NCBI GenBank assembly: GCA_029961685.1
Contig: JARWKL010000015.1
Span: forward strand, 15,870,801 to 15,934,800
Reading direction: 5' to 3'
Length of the DNA stretch: 64,000 bases
Source of the DNA: Aristolochia californica
Lineage: Eukaryota > Streptophyta > Magnoliopsida > Piperales > Aristolochiaceae
The first letter of the stretch is position 1. Each line of letters starts with the position of its first letter. Shown in pieces: positions 24,710-38,500 of this stretch. The notes below the pieces were generated by a model. It was not told the DNA's origin. It searched no databases and saw only the letters and a list, made by a program, of their open reading frames with translations. The translations under genes were made by a program, and so were the position numbers.

Positions 24710-27427
24710 CGAGGAATTTTTAACTGAGTGTTGAGTCCCAAACCATCAGTCATTTCTAAAAAATATTGTTGCCATTACACATCATTAATCGATCAAAACA
24801 TTTACAATCATCTATGATTGTTAGGTCCGCTTTATGTAAAATAGGCAAAAGTGGATTGTTTGGTGCTAGTAAATATCCCACCACACATTAACATGAGAAT
24901 TTAATTTTTTCTACTCGAAAATTTTGAATCATTAGGTAATTTACATCTTCAACATGTTTTAGGCATGCATATCCACCAATTTTAAAACATGTTAGGATTA
25001 ATTAGAAATCACTTTCTTATAAAATTCCAGCAATCTATTAGGGGTTGTACTAGTGGAATTTCCCAAACATGGATAATAAAACACTGTTGTTCATTTTTAG
25101 TGCATGAAATAATTTTCTTCACTTAAATTTATTTTAGTTTTAAATTTTCAGCATACATAAACTCTAAAATTTTTATTTTGTTTTGATCTATTTGCCTTAT
25201 CTTTTTGTTTAGGAGAAAAATTGGAAATTGAAAACTCAAGTTTGGATTTGAAAAAAAATTGAACATCAAAATGAAAATGCACAAATGCTGAGAGAGATAA
25301 TTCCAAAAATTCTCATTGGTTTTTAAGGATTGTAAACTCTTTTAGTTTTTTTATATTAGGTTTTGCAATCTTTGGAAAAAGGGGGCGAGGAATTTTTAAC
25401 TGAGTGTTGACTCCCAAATGATAAGTCATTTCTAACAAATATTATAGCCGTTACACATTTTTAATCGATCAAAACATTTAAGATGATCAATGATTATTAG
25501 GTCCGCTTTTGTAAAATAGGCAAAAAGTGGGTTGTTTTTCTCTGGTAAATATCCCACCGCACGTTAACTTGAGAATTTAATTTTTTTTATTCCTAGAAAT
25601 GTTTGGATCATTAGCTCATTTGCCTCTTCAACATCATTCAGGCGTGCAAATACACCACATTTAAAACATGTTTGGATCAATTAGAAATCTCTTTCTTTTA
25701 AAATTGCACCAAGCTATTAGGGGTTGTACTAGCGGAATTTCCCAAACATGGATAACAAAACTTTGGTGTTCATTTTTAGTGCGTGAAATAATTTCCTTCA
25801 CTTACATTTATTATAGTTTTCAATTCTTTGCTTACATAAACTCTGAAATTTTCATTTTGTTGTGATCTATTTGCCTTATCTTTTTGTTTATGAGAAAAAT
25901 GGGAGAGTAATAACTCAAGTTTGGATTTGAAAAAAAATTGAACATCCAAAAAGGAAGTGCACAAATTACGAGAGAGATAATTCCAAAATGTATCTATGAT
26001 TTTTAAGGATGGTAAACTCTTTTAGTTTTTTATATATTAGATCTTGATATCATTAGAAAAGGGGGAGGGGGGCCTAGGAATGTTTAACTGAGTGTTGAGT
26101 CCCAAACTATCAGTCATTTCTAAAAAAATATTGTTGCCATTACACATCATTAATCGATCAAAACATTTACAATGATCTATGATTGTTAGGTCTGCTTTAT
26201 GTAAAATAGGCAGAAGTGGATTGTTTGGCGCTAGTAAATATCCCACCACACATTAACATGAGAATTTAATTTTTTCTACTCCTTGAAAATTTTGAATCAT
26301 TAGGTAATTTACATCTTCAACATGTTTCAGGCATGCATATCCACCAATTTTAAAACATGTTAGGATTAATTAGAAATCACTTTCTTATAAAATTCCAGCA
26401 ATCTATTAGGGGTTGTACTTGCGGAATTTCCCAAACATGGATAATAAAATACTGTTGTTCATTTTTAGTGCATGAAATAATTTTCTTCACTTAAATTTAT
26501 TTTAGTTTTAAATTTTCAGCATACATAAACTCTAAAATTTTTATTTTGTTTTGATCTATTTGCCTTATCTTTTTGTTTAGGAGAAAAATAGGAAATTGAA
26601 AACTCAAGTTTGGATTTGAAAAAAATTGAACATCAAAATGAAAATGCACAAATGCTGAGAGAGATAATTCCAAAAATTGTCATTGGTTTTTAAGGATTGT
26701 AAACTCTTTTAGTTTTTATATATTAGGTTTTGCAATCTTTGGAAAAGGGGGGCGAGGAATTTTTAACTGAGTGTTGACTCCCAAATGATAAGTCATTTCT
26801 AACAAATATTATAGCCGTTACACATTTTTAATCGATCAAAACATTTAAGATGATCAATGATTGTTAGGTCCGTTTTTGTAAAATAGGCAAAAAGTGGGTT
26901 GTTTTTCTCTGGTAAATATCCCACCGCATGTTAACTTGAGAATTTAATTTTTTTTATTCCTAGAAATGTTTGGATCATTAGGTCATTTGCCTCTTCAACA
27001 TCATTCAGGCATGCATATACACCACATTTAAAACATGTTTGGATCAATTAGAAATCTCTTTCTTTTAAAATTGCACCAAGCTATTAGGGGTTGTACTAGC
27101 GGAATTTCCCAAGCATGGATAACAAAACTTTGGTGTTCATTTTTAGTGCGTGAAATAATTTCCTTCACTTACATTTATTATAGTTTTCAATTCTTTGCTT
27201 ACATAAACTCTAAAATTTTCATTTTTTTGTGATCTATTTGCCTTATCTTTTTGTTTATGAGAAAAATGGGAGAGTAATAACTCAAGTTTGGATTTGAAAA
27301 AAAAATGAACATCCAAAAAGGAAGTGCACAAATTACGAGCGAGATAATTCCAAAATGTATCTGTGATTTTTAAGGATGGTAAACTCTTTTAGTTTTTTAT
27401 ATATTAGATCTTGATATCATTAGAAAA

Positions 27428-27472
<45 letters not shown>
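27428..27472 (+). repeat. Poly-G tract, 45 bases (longest in the window)
   Basis: Uninterrupted G run in the third dimer copy. The equivalent spot in the previous dimer copy (about 26,060) has only about a dozen Gs with interruptions, although the flanks are nearly identical. The length therefore changed after the dimers duplicated. Confidence 0.95.
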
Positions 27473-27473
<1 letters not shown>

Positions 27474-27744
27474 GTTGAAGAATTTTTAACTGAGTGTTGA
27501 GTCCCAAACCATCAGTCATTTCTGAAAAATATTGTTGCCATTACACATCATTAATCGATCAAAATATTTACAATGATCTATGATTGTTAGGTCCGCTTTA
27601 TGTAAAATAGGCAAAAGTGGGTTGTTTGGTGCTAGTAAATATCCCACCACACGTTAACTTGAGAACTCAAATTTTTCTACTCCTTGAAAATTTTGGATCA
27701 TTAGGTAATTTACATCTTCAACATGTTTCAGGCATGCATATCCA

Positions 27745-27775
27745 CCAGATTTAAAACATGTTGTACTAGCGGAAT
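27745..27775 (+). other. Truncated monomer junction (~55 bp missing)
   Basis: TTTAAAACATG joins to TTGTACTAGCGG near 27760, deleting GGATCAATTAGAAATCTC through TATTAGGGG. GTT is shared at both ends. Confidence 0.87.
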
Positions 27776-28787
27776 TTCCCAAACATGGATAACAAAACAA
27801 TGTTGTTCATTTTTAGTGCGTGAAATAATTTTCTTCACTTACATTTATTTTAGTTTTGAATATTTTGCATACATAAACTCTAAAATTTTAATTTTGTTTT
27901 AATCTATTTGCCTTATGTTTTTGTTTACAAGAAAAATGGGAGAGTGAAACTCAAGTTTGGATTTGAAAAAAAATTGAACATTAAAATGAAAATGCACAAA
28001 TTATGAGAGAGATAATTTCAAAAAGTTTCTATGATTTTTAAGGATTGTAAACTCTTTTATTTTTTAATATATTTGGTTTTGCAATCATCGGAAAAGGGGG
28101 GGGGGGCGCTACGTATTTTTTACTGAGTGTTGACTCCCAAACCATAAGTCATTTCTAGCCAAATTTATAGCCGTTACACATCATTAATCGATCAAAACAT
28201 TTAAGATGATCTATGATTGTTAGGTGCACTTTTTGTAAAATAGGCAAAACGTGGGTTGTTTTGCTCAGGTATATATCCCACCGCACGTTAACTTGCGAAT
28301 TTAATTTTTTCTACTCCATGAAATTTATGATCATTAGGTCATTTGCATGTTCAACATGTTTTATACTTGCATATCCACCACATTTAAAACATCTTTCGAT
28401 CAATTAAAAATATCTTTCTTATAAAATTCCACCAAGCAATTAGGGGTTGTACTAGCGAAATTTACCAAACATGGATAACAAAACTTTTGTGTTCATTTTT
28501 AGTGCATGAAATAATTTTCTACTGTTATATTTATTATAGTTTTAGATTTTTTGCATACGTAAACTCTAAAATTTTCAATTTGTGCTGATATATTTGCCTT
28601 ATCTTTTTGTTTAGGAGAAAAAATGGAGAGTGAAAACTCAAGTTTGAATTTGAAAAAAAATTGAACATCCAAACTGGAAATGCACAAATTCTGAGAGAGA
28701 TAATTCCAAAAAGTATCTGTGATTTTTAAGGACTTTAAATTTTTTAGTTTTTTATTTATAAGGTTTTGCAATCATTGAAAAAAGGGT

Positions 28788-28806
28788 GGGGGGGGGGGGG
28801 GGGGGG
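28788..28806 (+). repeat. Poly-G tract, 19 bases
   Basis: Uninterrupted G run, followed by TTGTGGTGAGGC. Confidence 0.94.
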
Positions 28807-29483
28807 TTGTGGTGAGGCAAGGAATTTTTAACTGAGTGTTGACTACCAAACCAAAAGTCATTTCCAACAAAAATTATAGCCGTTACACATCATTAATCGA
28901 TCAAAACATTTATGATGATCTATGATTGTTAGGTCCGCATTTTGTAAAATAGGCAAAAAATGAGTTGTTTGGCTTTTGTAACTATCCCCCCGCATGTTAT
29001 CTTGAGAATTTAATTTTTTCTACTCCTTGAAAATTTTCAATCATTAGATCATTTGCATCTTCATGCCTATCCACCACTTTTAACACATGTTAGGATCAAT
29101 TAGAAATCTGTTTCTTATAAAATTCCACCAAGCTATTAGGGGTTGTACTAGAGGAATTTCCCAAACATGGATAACAAAACTTTTGTGTTCATTTTTAATG
29201 TACGAAATAATTTTCTCCACTTGCATTTATTATAGTTTTCAATTTTTTACCTACATAAACTCTAAATTTTTCTCTTTGTTGTGATCTATTTGCCTTATCT
29301 TTTTGTTTACGAGAACAATGGGAGAGTGAAATCTCAAGTTTGGATTTGAAAAAAAATTGAACATCCAAAATGGAAATGCACAAATGCTGAGAGAAATAAT
29401 TCCAAAACGTATCTATGATTTTTAAGGACTTTAAATTTTTTAGTTTTTTATATATTAGGTTTTGCAATCATCGGAAAATGGGA

Positions 29484-29496
29484 GGGGGGGGGGGGG
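29484..29496 (+). repeat. Poly-G tract, 13 bases
   Basis: Uninterrupted G run after ATCGGAAAATGGGA. Confidence 0.94.
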
Positions 29497-30744
29497 AGGA
29501 AGTTTAACTGACTGTTGAATTCCAAACCCTAGGTCATTTCTAAAAAAAAAAATATAGCCATTACACATTATTAATCGATCAACACAATTAAGATGATCTA
29601 TGATTGTTAGGTCCGCTTTGTAAAATTGGCAAAAAGAGGGTTGTTTTGCTCTAGTAAATATCCCACCGCACATTAACTTGAGAATTTAATTTTTTCTTGT
29701 CCTTGAAATTTTTGGATCATTAGGTCAAATGCATCTTCAACAAATTTGAGGCATGCATATCCACCATATTTAAAACATGTTTGGATCAATTACAAATCTC
29801 TTTCTTATAAAATTCCACCATGCTATTAGGGTTGTACTCGCGGAATTTCCCTAGCATGGATAACCAAACTTTGGTGTTCATTTTTAGTGCGTGAAATAAT
29901 TTCCTTCACTTAAATTATTTATAGTTTTCATTTATTTGCATTCCTAAACTCTTAAATTTTCATTTTGTTGTGATCTATTTTCCTTATCTTTTTGTTTACG
30001 AGAAAAATGGGAGTGTGAAAACTCAAGTTTGGATTTGAAAATAAATTTAACATCCAAAATGGAAAAGCACAAATTCTAAGAGAGATAATTCGAAAAAGTA
30101 TCTGTGATTTCTAAGGATTGTAAATTCTTTTAGTTTTTTATATATTAGGTTTTCAATCATCGGAAAAGGGGGGGCGAGGCATATTTAAGTCAGTGTTGAC
30201 TCCCAAACCATAAGTCCTTTCTAAAAAATATTATAGCCGTTACACATCATTAATTGATCAAAACAATTACAATGATCTATGATTGTTTGGTTTGCTTTTT
30301 GTAAAATAGGCAAAAAGCGGGTTGTTTGGCTCTGGTAAATATCCCACCTCATGGTAACTTGAGAATTTAATTTTTTTTACTCCTTGAAATTTTTGGATCA
30401 TTTGGTCATTTGCATCTTCATCATGTTTTAGGCATGCATATCCACTAGATTTAAAGCATGTTAGGATTAATTACAAATCTCTTTCTTATAAAATTCCACC
30501 AAGCTCTTAGGGGTTATTCTAGCGGAATTTCCTAAACAAGGATAACAAAATATTGTTGTTCATTTTTAGTGCATGAAATAATTTTCTTCACTTGCATTTA
30601 CAATAGTTTTCAATTTTTTGCATACATAAACTCTAAAATTTTCATTTTGTTGAGATCTATATGCCTCATCTTTTTGTTTACGTGAAAAACGGGGAGTGAA
30701 AACTCATGTTTGGATATGAAAAAAAATTGAACATCCAAAATGGA

Positions 30745-30785
30745 AATGCACCAATTGCACATCAAAAATTCTTAGGTCCGCTTTT
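30745..30785 (+). other. Truncated monomer junction (~215 bp missing)
   Basis: GGAAATGCACCAATTGCACATC joins to CTTAGGTCCGCTTTTTG between about 30,755 and 30,771. The lost part includes the G-tract and the GTTGACTCCC box. Confidence 0.83.
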
Positions 30786-32144
30786 TGTAAAAAGTGGGTT
30801 GTTTGGCCTTGGTATATATCCCACCGCACTTTAACTTGAGAATTTAATTTTTTCTACTCCTTGAAATTTTTGGATCATTAGGTCATTTCCATCTTCAGCA
30901 TATTTTGGGCTCGCATATCCACCACATTTAAAACATGTTAGGATCAATTAGAAATCTCTTTCTTATAAAATTCCACCAAGCTATTAGAGGTTATACTAGT
31001 GGAATTTCCCAAACATGGATAACAAAACTTTGGTGTTCTTTTTTAGTACGTGAAATAATTTTATTCACTTACATTTAATATAGTTTTCAATGTTTTGCAT
31101 ACATAAACTCTAAAATTTTCATTTTGTGGTGATCTATTTGCCTTATCTTTTTGTTGAAGAGAAAAATGGGAGAGTGAAAACTCAAGTTTAGATTTGAAAA
31201 AAAATTGAAGATCCAAAATTGAAATGCACAATTGCTGAGAGAGATAATTTCAAAAAGTATATGAGATTTTTAGGGATTGTAAACTCTTTTAGTTTTTTAT
31301 ATATGAGGTCTTGCAATCATCGGAAAAGGGGGGGTGTTGACTCCCAAACCATAAGACATTTCTAACTAAAGTTATAGCCATTACACATCATTAATTGATA
31401 AAAAATTTAAGATGATCTATGATTGTTAGGTCCAATTTTTGTAAAATATGCAAAAAGTGGGTTGTTTTGATCTGGTAAATATCCCACCGCACGTTAACTT
31501 GAGAATTTAATTTTTTCTACTCCTTAAAATTTTTGGATCATTAGGTCATTTGCATCTTCAACAATTTTCAGGCATGCATATCCACCATATTTAAAACATG
31601 TTAGGGTTAATTAGAAATATCTTTCTTATAAAATGTCACCAAGCTATTAGGGGTTGTACTAGCAGAATTTCACAAACATGGATAACAAAACATTGTTGTT
31701 CATTTGTAGTGCATGAAATAATTTTCTTCACTTACATTTATTATATTTTTAAATTTTTTGTATACTTAAACTCTAAAATTTTCATTTTGTTGTGTGATCT
31801 ATTTGCCTTATCTTTTGGTTTAGGAGAAAAATGGGAGAGTGAAAACACAAGTTTGGATTTGAAAAAAAATTGAACATCCAAAATGGAAATGAAGAAATGC
31901 TGAGAGAGATAATTTCAATAAGTATCTGTGATTTTTATGGATTGTTAACTCTTTTAGTTTCTTGTATATTAGGTTTTGCAATCATCAGAAATGGGTGGGG
32001 GCGAGGATTTTTTAACTGAGTGTTGACTCCCAAACCATAAGTCATTTCTAACAAAAATTATAGCCGTTACGCATGATTAATCAATCAAAACATTTACGAT
32101 GATCTATGATTGTTAGGTCTGCTTTTTGTCAAAAAGGCAAAAAT

Positions 32145-32180
32145 TGGGTTGTTTGGCTCTTTCATATAAAATTCCACCAA
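32145..32180 (+). other. Truncated monomer junction (~130 bp missing)
   Basis: GTTGTTTGGCTCT joins to TTCATATAAAATTCCACC near 32,160. CTCT is present at both parental sites, again a short-homology joint. The palindrome-rich CATGTT/GCATGC segment is lost. Confidence 0.86.
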
Positions 32181-32518
32181 GCTATTAGGGGTTGTACTAG
32201 TGGAATTTCCCAAACATCGATAAAAAAACTTTGGTGTTCATTTTTAGTGAGTCAAATAAATTTCTTTACTTACATTTATTATAGTTTTAAATTTTTTGCA
32301 TAAATAAAATTTAAAATTTTCATTTTGTTGTGATCTATTTGCCTTATCTTTTTGTTTATGAGAAAAATGGGAGAGTGAAAACTCAAGTTTGGATTTGAAA
32401 AAAAATTGAACATCCAAAATGGAAATGCACAAATTCTGAGAGAGAACTATATGTGATTTTTAAGGATTGTAAACTCTTTTAGTTTTTTATATATTAGGTT
32501 TTTCAATCATCAGAAAAA

Positions 32519-32545
32519 GGGGGGGGGGGGGGGGGGGGGGGGGGG
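32519..32545 (+). repeat. Poly-G tract, 27 bases, with extra G-rich tail
   Basis: The G run is followed by an unusual purine-rich extension (TGTGGAGGAGGAGAG) that is not in the monomer consensus, up to about 32,575. Confidence 0.94.
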
Positions 32546-35500
32546 TGTGGAGGAGGAGAGTTGGCTGGGTGGAGGCATTTTTAACTAAGTGTTGACACCC
32601 AAACGATAAGTCATTTCTAAAAAATAAAATTATAGCCATCACGCAGCACTAATTAGTCAAAACATTTACAATGATCTATGATTGTTAGGTCCGTTTTTTG
32701 TAAAATAGGCAAAAAGTGGGTTGCTTGGCTCTGGTAAATATCCCACCACATGTTAACTTGAGAATTTAATTTTTTCTACTCGAAATTTTTGGATCATTAG
32801 GTCATTTACAACTTCAAGATGTTATAGGAAAGCATATCCACCACATTTAAAACATGTTAGGATCACTTAGAAATCTCTCTCTTATAAAATTCCACCAAGC
32901 TATTAGGCGTTGCACTAGTGGAATTTCCCAAACAAGGATAACAAAACTTTGGTGTTCATTTTTAGTGCATGAAATAATTTTCTTCACTTACATTTATTAT
33001 ACGTTTCAATTTTTTGTATCCATAATATTTAAAATTTTCATTTTGTTGTTATCTATTTGCCTTAACATTTTGTTTACGAGAAAAATGGGAGAGTGAAAAC
33101 AGAACTTTGGATTTGAAAAAAAATTGAACATCTAAAATGGAAATGCAAAAATTCTGAGAGAGATAATTCCAAAAAGTATCTGTGATTTTTGAGGATTGTA
33201 AACTCTTATAGTTTTTTATATATTAGGTTTTGCAATCATCGGAAAAGCAGGGGGGCGAAGCATTTTTAACTGAGTGTTGACTCCCAAACCATAAATCATT
33301 TCTAACAAAAATTATAGTCGTTTCACATCCTTAATCGATCAAAACATTTAAGATGATCTATGATTGTTAGGTCCGCTTTTGGTAAATTAGGAAAAAATTG
33401 GGTTGTTTGGCACTGGTAAATATCCCACTGCACGTTAACTTGAGAATTTAATTTTATCTATTCCATGAAATATTTTGATCATTAGGTCATTTGCGTCATG
33501 TACAAGTTTCCGGCTTGCATATCCACATGTAAAACATGTTTGGATCATTTAGAAATTTCTTTCTAATAAAATTCTACCAAGCTATAAGGGGTTGTACTAG
33601 TGGAATTTCCCAAACAAGGATAACAAAGGTTTGGTGTTTATTTTTAGTGCCTGACATAATTTTCTTCATTTACATTTATTAACGTTTTGAATTTTTTGCA
33701 CACTAAACTCTAAATTTTTTTTTTTTTGAGATCTTTTTGCCTTATATTTTTGTTTTCAAGAAAATGGGAGAGTGAAAACTCAAGTTTGGATTTGAAAAAA
33801 AAATTGAACATCCAAAATGGAAATGCACAAATTCTGAGAGAGATAATTCCAAAAAGTATCTATGATTTTTAAGGATTGTAAACTCTTCTAGTTTTTTATA
33901 TATAAGGTTTTGCAATCATCGAAAAAAGGGGGGCGAGGCATTTTTAATTGAGTGTTGACTGCCAAACCATAAGTCATTTCTAACAAAAATTATATCAGTT
34001 ACAAATCATTAATCGATCAAAATATTTACGATGATCTATGATTGTTAGGTCCGCTTTTTGTAAAATATGCAAAATGTGGGTTGTTTGGCCCAGGTAAATA
34101 TCCCACCGCACGTTAACTTGGGAATTTAATTTTTTCTACTCCTTAAAATTTTTGGATCATTCGGTCATTTGCATCTTCAACATGATTCAGGCATGCATAT
34201 CCACATTTAAAACATGTTAGGATCAATTAGAAATCTCTTTCTTATAAAATTCCACTTAGCTATTAGGGGTTGTACTAGTGGAGTTTTCCAAACATGGATA
34301 ACAAAACTTTGGTGTTCATTTTTAGTGCGTGAAATAATTTTCTTCACTTACATTTATTATAGATTTCAATTTTTTGCATACATAAACTCTAAAATTTTCA
34401 TTTTGTTGTGATATATTTGCCCTATCTTTTGGTTTACAAGAAAAATGGGAAAGTGAAAACTCAAGTTTGGATTTGAAAAAAAATTGAACATCAGAAAAGG
34501 AAATGGACAAATGGTTAGAAAGATAATTCCAAAAAGTATCTGTGATTTTCAAGGATTGTCAACACTTTTAGTTTTTTATATATTAGGTATTTCAATCATT
34601 GGAAAGTGGTGGCGGGCCTTTTTTAACTGAGAGTTGACTCCCAAACCATAAGTCATTTCTAAAAAAAATTATAGCCGTTACACATCATTAATTGATAAAA
34701 AAATTTACGATGATCTATGATTGTTAAGTCCGCTTTTTCTAAAATAGGCTAAAAGTGGGTTGTTGGGCTCATGTAAATATCCCACCACACGTTAACTTTA
34801 AATTTTAATTTTTTCTACTCCTTGAAATATTTGGATCAATATGTCATTTTCATCTTCAACTTGTTTCAGGCATGCATATCCACCACATTTAAAACATGTT
34901 AGGATCAATTAGAAATCTCTTTCTTATAAAATTACACCAAGCAATTAGGGTTGTACTAGTGGAATTTCCCAAACATGGTTAACAAAACTTTGGTGTTCAT
35001 TTTTAGTGCGTGAAATAATTTTATTCACTTACATTTATCATAGTTTTCTATTTTTTGTATACATTAACTCTAAAATTTTCATTTTGTTGTGATCTATTTG
35101 CCTTATCTTTTTGTTTACAAGAAAAATGGAAGAGTGAAAACTCAGGTTTGGATTTGAAAAAAAATTTAACATCCAAAATGGAATTGCACAAATTCTGAGA
35201 GAGATAATTCCACAAATTATCTATGATTTTTATGGAATGTAAACTCTTTTATTTTTTTATATATTAGGTTTCTCAATCATCGGAAAAGGCGGACGAGGCA
35301 TTTTTAACTGAGTGTTGATTCCCAAACCATAAATCATTTCTAACAAACATTGTAGCCGTTAGACATCATTAATTGATCAAAAAATTTATGATGATCAATG
35401 ATTGTCAGGTCCAGTTTTTGTAAAATAGGCAAAAAGTGGGTTGTTTGGCATTGGTAAATATCCCACTGCAAGTTAACTTGAGAATTTAATTTTTTCTACT

Positions 35501-38500
35501 CAAAATTTTTGGATCAATAGGTCATTTACATCTTCAACATTTTTCAGGCATGCATATCTACATCTAAAACAGGTTAGGATCAATTAGAAATCTCTTTCTA
35601 AAAAAATTCCACCAAGCTATTAGTGGTTGTACTAGGGAAATTTCCCAAAGATGGATAACGAAACTTTGGTGTTCATTTTTAGTGCATGAAATAATTTTCT
35701 TCACTTATATTTATTATAGTTTTCTATTTTTTGCTTACATAAACTCTTAAATTTTCATTTTGTTTTGATCTATTTGCCATATCTTTTAGTTTAGGAGAAA
35801 AATGGGAGAGTGAAAATTCAACTTTGGATTTGAAAAAAAATTGAACATCCTAAAAAGAAAAGCACTAGTTCTGAGAAAGATAATTCAAAAAATTATGTAT
35901 GATTTTTAAGGATTGTAAGCTCTTTTAGTTTTTTATATATTAGGTTTTGCAATCATCAGAAAAGGGGGGCCTGGCATTTTTAACTGAGTGTTGACTCCCA
36001 AACCATAAGTTATTTCTAACAGAAATTATAGCTATTACACATCATTAATTGATCAATACATTTATGCTGATCTATTATTTTTAGGTCCACTTTTTGTAAA
36101 ATACGCTAAAAGTGGGTTGTTTGGATCTGGTAAATATTCCACCGCACGTTAACTTAAAATTTTTATTTTTTTATACTCTAAATTTTTGGATGATTACGTC
36201 GTTTGCATCTTCAACATGTTTCTGGCATGCATATCCACAACATTTAAAACATGTTAAAATCAATAAGAAATCTCTTTCTTATTAAATTCCACCAAGCAAT
36301 TAAGGGTTGTACTAGTGGAATTTCCCAAACATGGATAACAAAACTTTGGTGTTCTTTTTTAGTGCATGAAATAATTTTCTTCACTTACATTTATTATAGT
36401 TATCAATTTTTTACATACATAAACTCTAATATTTTCATTTTGTTGTGCTCTATTAGCCTAATCTTTTTGTTTACGAGAAAAATTGGAGTGTGAAAACTCA
36501 AGTTTGGATTTGAAGCAAAAATTGGACATCAAAAATATAAATTCACAAATGCTGAGAGTGATAATTCAAAAAAGTATCTATGATTTATAAAGATTGTAAA
36601 CTGTTTTATTTTTTTATATATTAGGTTTTGAAATCATCACGAGGCATTTTTAACTGAGTGTTGATTCCCAAACCATAAGTCATTTCTAACAAAAATTCTA
36701 ACCGTTACACATCATTAATCGATCAAAAAATTTACGATGATCTAAGATAGTTAGGTCTGCTTTTATAAAAATAGGCAAAAAGTGGGTTGTTTGGCTCTGG
36801 TAAATATCTCACCGCACGTTAACTTGAGAATTTAATTTTTTCTACTCGTTGAAAATTTTGGATCATTAGGTCATTTGCATCTTCAACATGTTTCAGGCAT
36901 GCATATCCACATTTAAAACATGTTAGGATCAATTAGAAATCTCTTTCTTATAAAATTCGACCAAGCTATTAGGGGTTGTACTAGTGGAATTTCCCAAACA
37001 AGGATAACAAAACTTTAGTGTTCCTTTTTAGTGCTTGACATAATTTTCTTCACTTACATTTATTATAGTTTTCAATTTTTTGCATACATAAATTCTAAAA
37101 TTTTCATTATGATGTGATCCTTCTGCCTTTTTCTTTTTATTTACGAGAAAATGGGAGAGTGAAAACTCAAGTTTGGATTTTAAAAAAAATTGAACATCCA
37201 AAATGGAAATGCTCAAATGCTGAGAGAGATAATTCAAAAAAGTATGTATGATTTTTAAGGATTGTAAACTCCTGTAGTTTTTTATATATTAGGTTTTGCA
37301 ATCATTGGAAAAGGGGGGCGAGGCATTTTTAACTGAGTTTTGACTCCCAAACCATAAGTAATTTCTAAAAACATTGTAGCCATTACACATCATTAATCAA
37401 TCAAAAAACTTACGATGATCTATGATTGTTATGTCCGCTTTTTGTAAAATAGGCAAAAAGTGGGTTGTTTGGCTCTGGTAAATATCCCACCCCTCGTTAA
37501 CTTGAGAATTTAATTTTTTTTACTCCTTGAATTTTTTGGATCATTAGGTCATTTGCATCTTCAACATGTTTGAGGCATGCATATCCACATTTCAAACATG
37601 ATAGGATCAATTAGAAATCTCTTTCTTATAATATTCCACCAAGCTATTAGAGGTTGTACAAGTGGAATTTCCCAAACATGGTTAACAAAACTTTGGTGTT
37701 CATTCTTAGTACGTGAAAAAATTTTCTTCACTTACATTTATTATAGATTTCTATTTTTTGCTTACATAAAATCTAAAATTTTCATTTTGTTGTAATCTAT
37801 TTGCCTTATCTTTTTGTTTACAAGAAAAATGGGAGAGTGAAAACTCAGGTTTGGATTTGAAAAAAAAATTTTCATCCAAAATGGAATTGCACAAATTCTA
37901 AGAGAGATAATTCCAAAAATTATCTATGATTTTATGGAATGTAAACTCTTTTAGTGTTTTATATATTAGGTTTTGCAATCATCGGAAAAGGGGGGGGCGA
38001 GGCATTTTTAACTGAGTGTTGATTCCCAAACCATAAGTCATTTCTAAAAAATATTCTAGCCATTACCCATCATTAATCGATCAAAACATTTATGATGATC
38101 TATGATTGTTAGGTCTGCTTTTCGTAAAATAAGCAAAAAGTGGGTTGTTTGGCTCTGGTAATTATCCAATGCACGTTAACTTGAGAATTTAATTTTTTCT
38201 ACAACATGAAATTTTTGGATCATTAGGTCATTTTCATCTTAAACATCTTTCAGGCATGCATATCCACATTTAAAACATGTTAAGATCAATTAGAAATCAC
38301 TTTCTTATAAAATTCCACCAAGCTATTAGGGGTTGTACAAGTGGAATTTCCCAAACATTGATAACAAAACTTTGGTGTTTATTTTTAGTGGGTGAAATAA
38401 TTTTCTTCACTCACATTTATTATAGTTTTCAATTTTTTGCATACATAAACTCTTAAATTTTCATTTTGTTGTAATCTATTTGCCTTACCTTTCAGTTTAC

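Larger units (their letters stand above)
23569..27760 (+). repeat. Dimeric higher-order repeat, about three copies
   Basis: Two monomer types alternate with a period of about 1.37-1.38 kb. Type a carries CCTCTTCAACATCATTCAGG and GGAACTGCACAAATTACGAG (or GGAAGTGC...) and begins at 24241, 25623 and 26990 (steps of 1,382 and 1,367 bp). Type b carries AAAACACTGTTGTTC or AAATACTGTTGTTC and TTTTCAGCATACATAAAC, and lies between them; a more diverged b-like unit starts near 23,569. By eye the dimer copies differ at only a few scattered bases outside the G-tracts, so they are much closer to one another than to other monomers. The last copy ends at a truncation near 27,760. Confidence 0.88.
13131..33500 (+). 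repeat. Satellite domain B (CCACCACATTT / TTCCACCAAGC monomers)
   Basis: About 29-30 monomers. Box positions: 13502, 14186, 14890, 15573, 16231, 16964, 17640, 18061, 18766, 19939, 20607, 21278, 21993, 22676, 23351, 24027, 24733, 25409, 26097, 26776, 27499, 28132, 28841, 29517, 30198, 31339, 32025, 32594 and 33279. Diagnostic forms are CATATCCACCACATTTAAAAC and TTCCACCAAGC, plus GTTAGGTCCGCTTTTTGT and ATTATAGCCGTTACACATC. The first monomer with these traits follows the partial duplication at 13.1 kb; the last clear CCACCACATTT is near 32,839. Irregular steps mark truncations (421 bp to 18061, 633 bp to 28132, 1,140 bp to 31339, 569 bp to 32594) and the Cassandra insertion (1,173 bp to 19939). 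Most of the longest G-tracts lie here. Confidence 0.88.
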
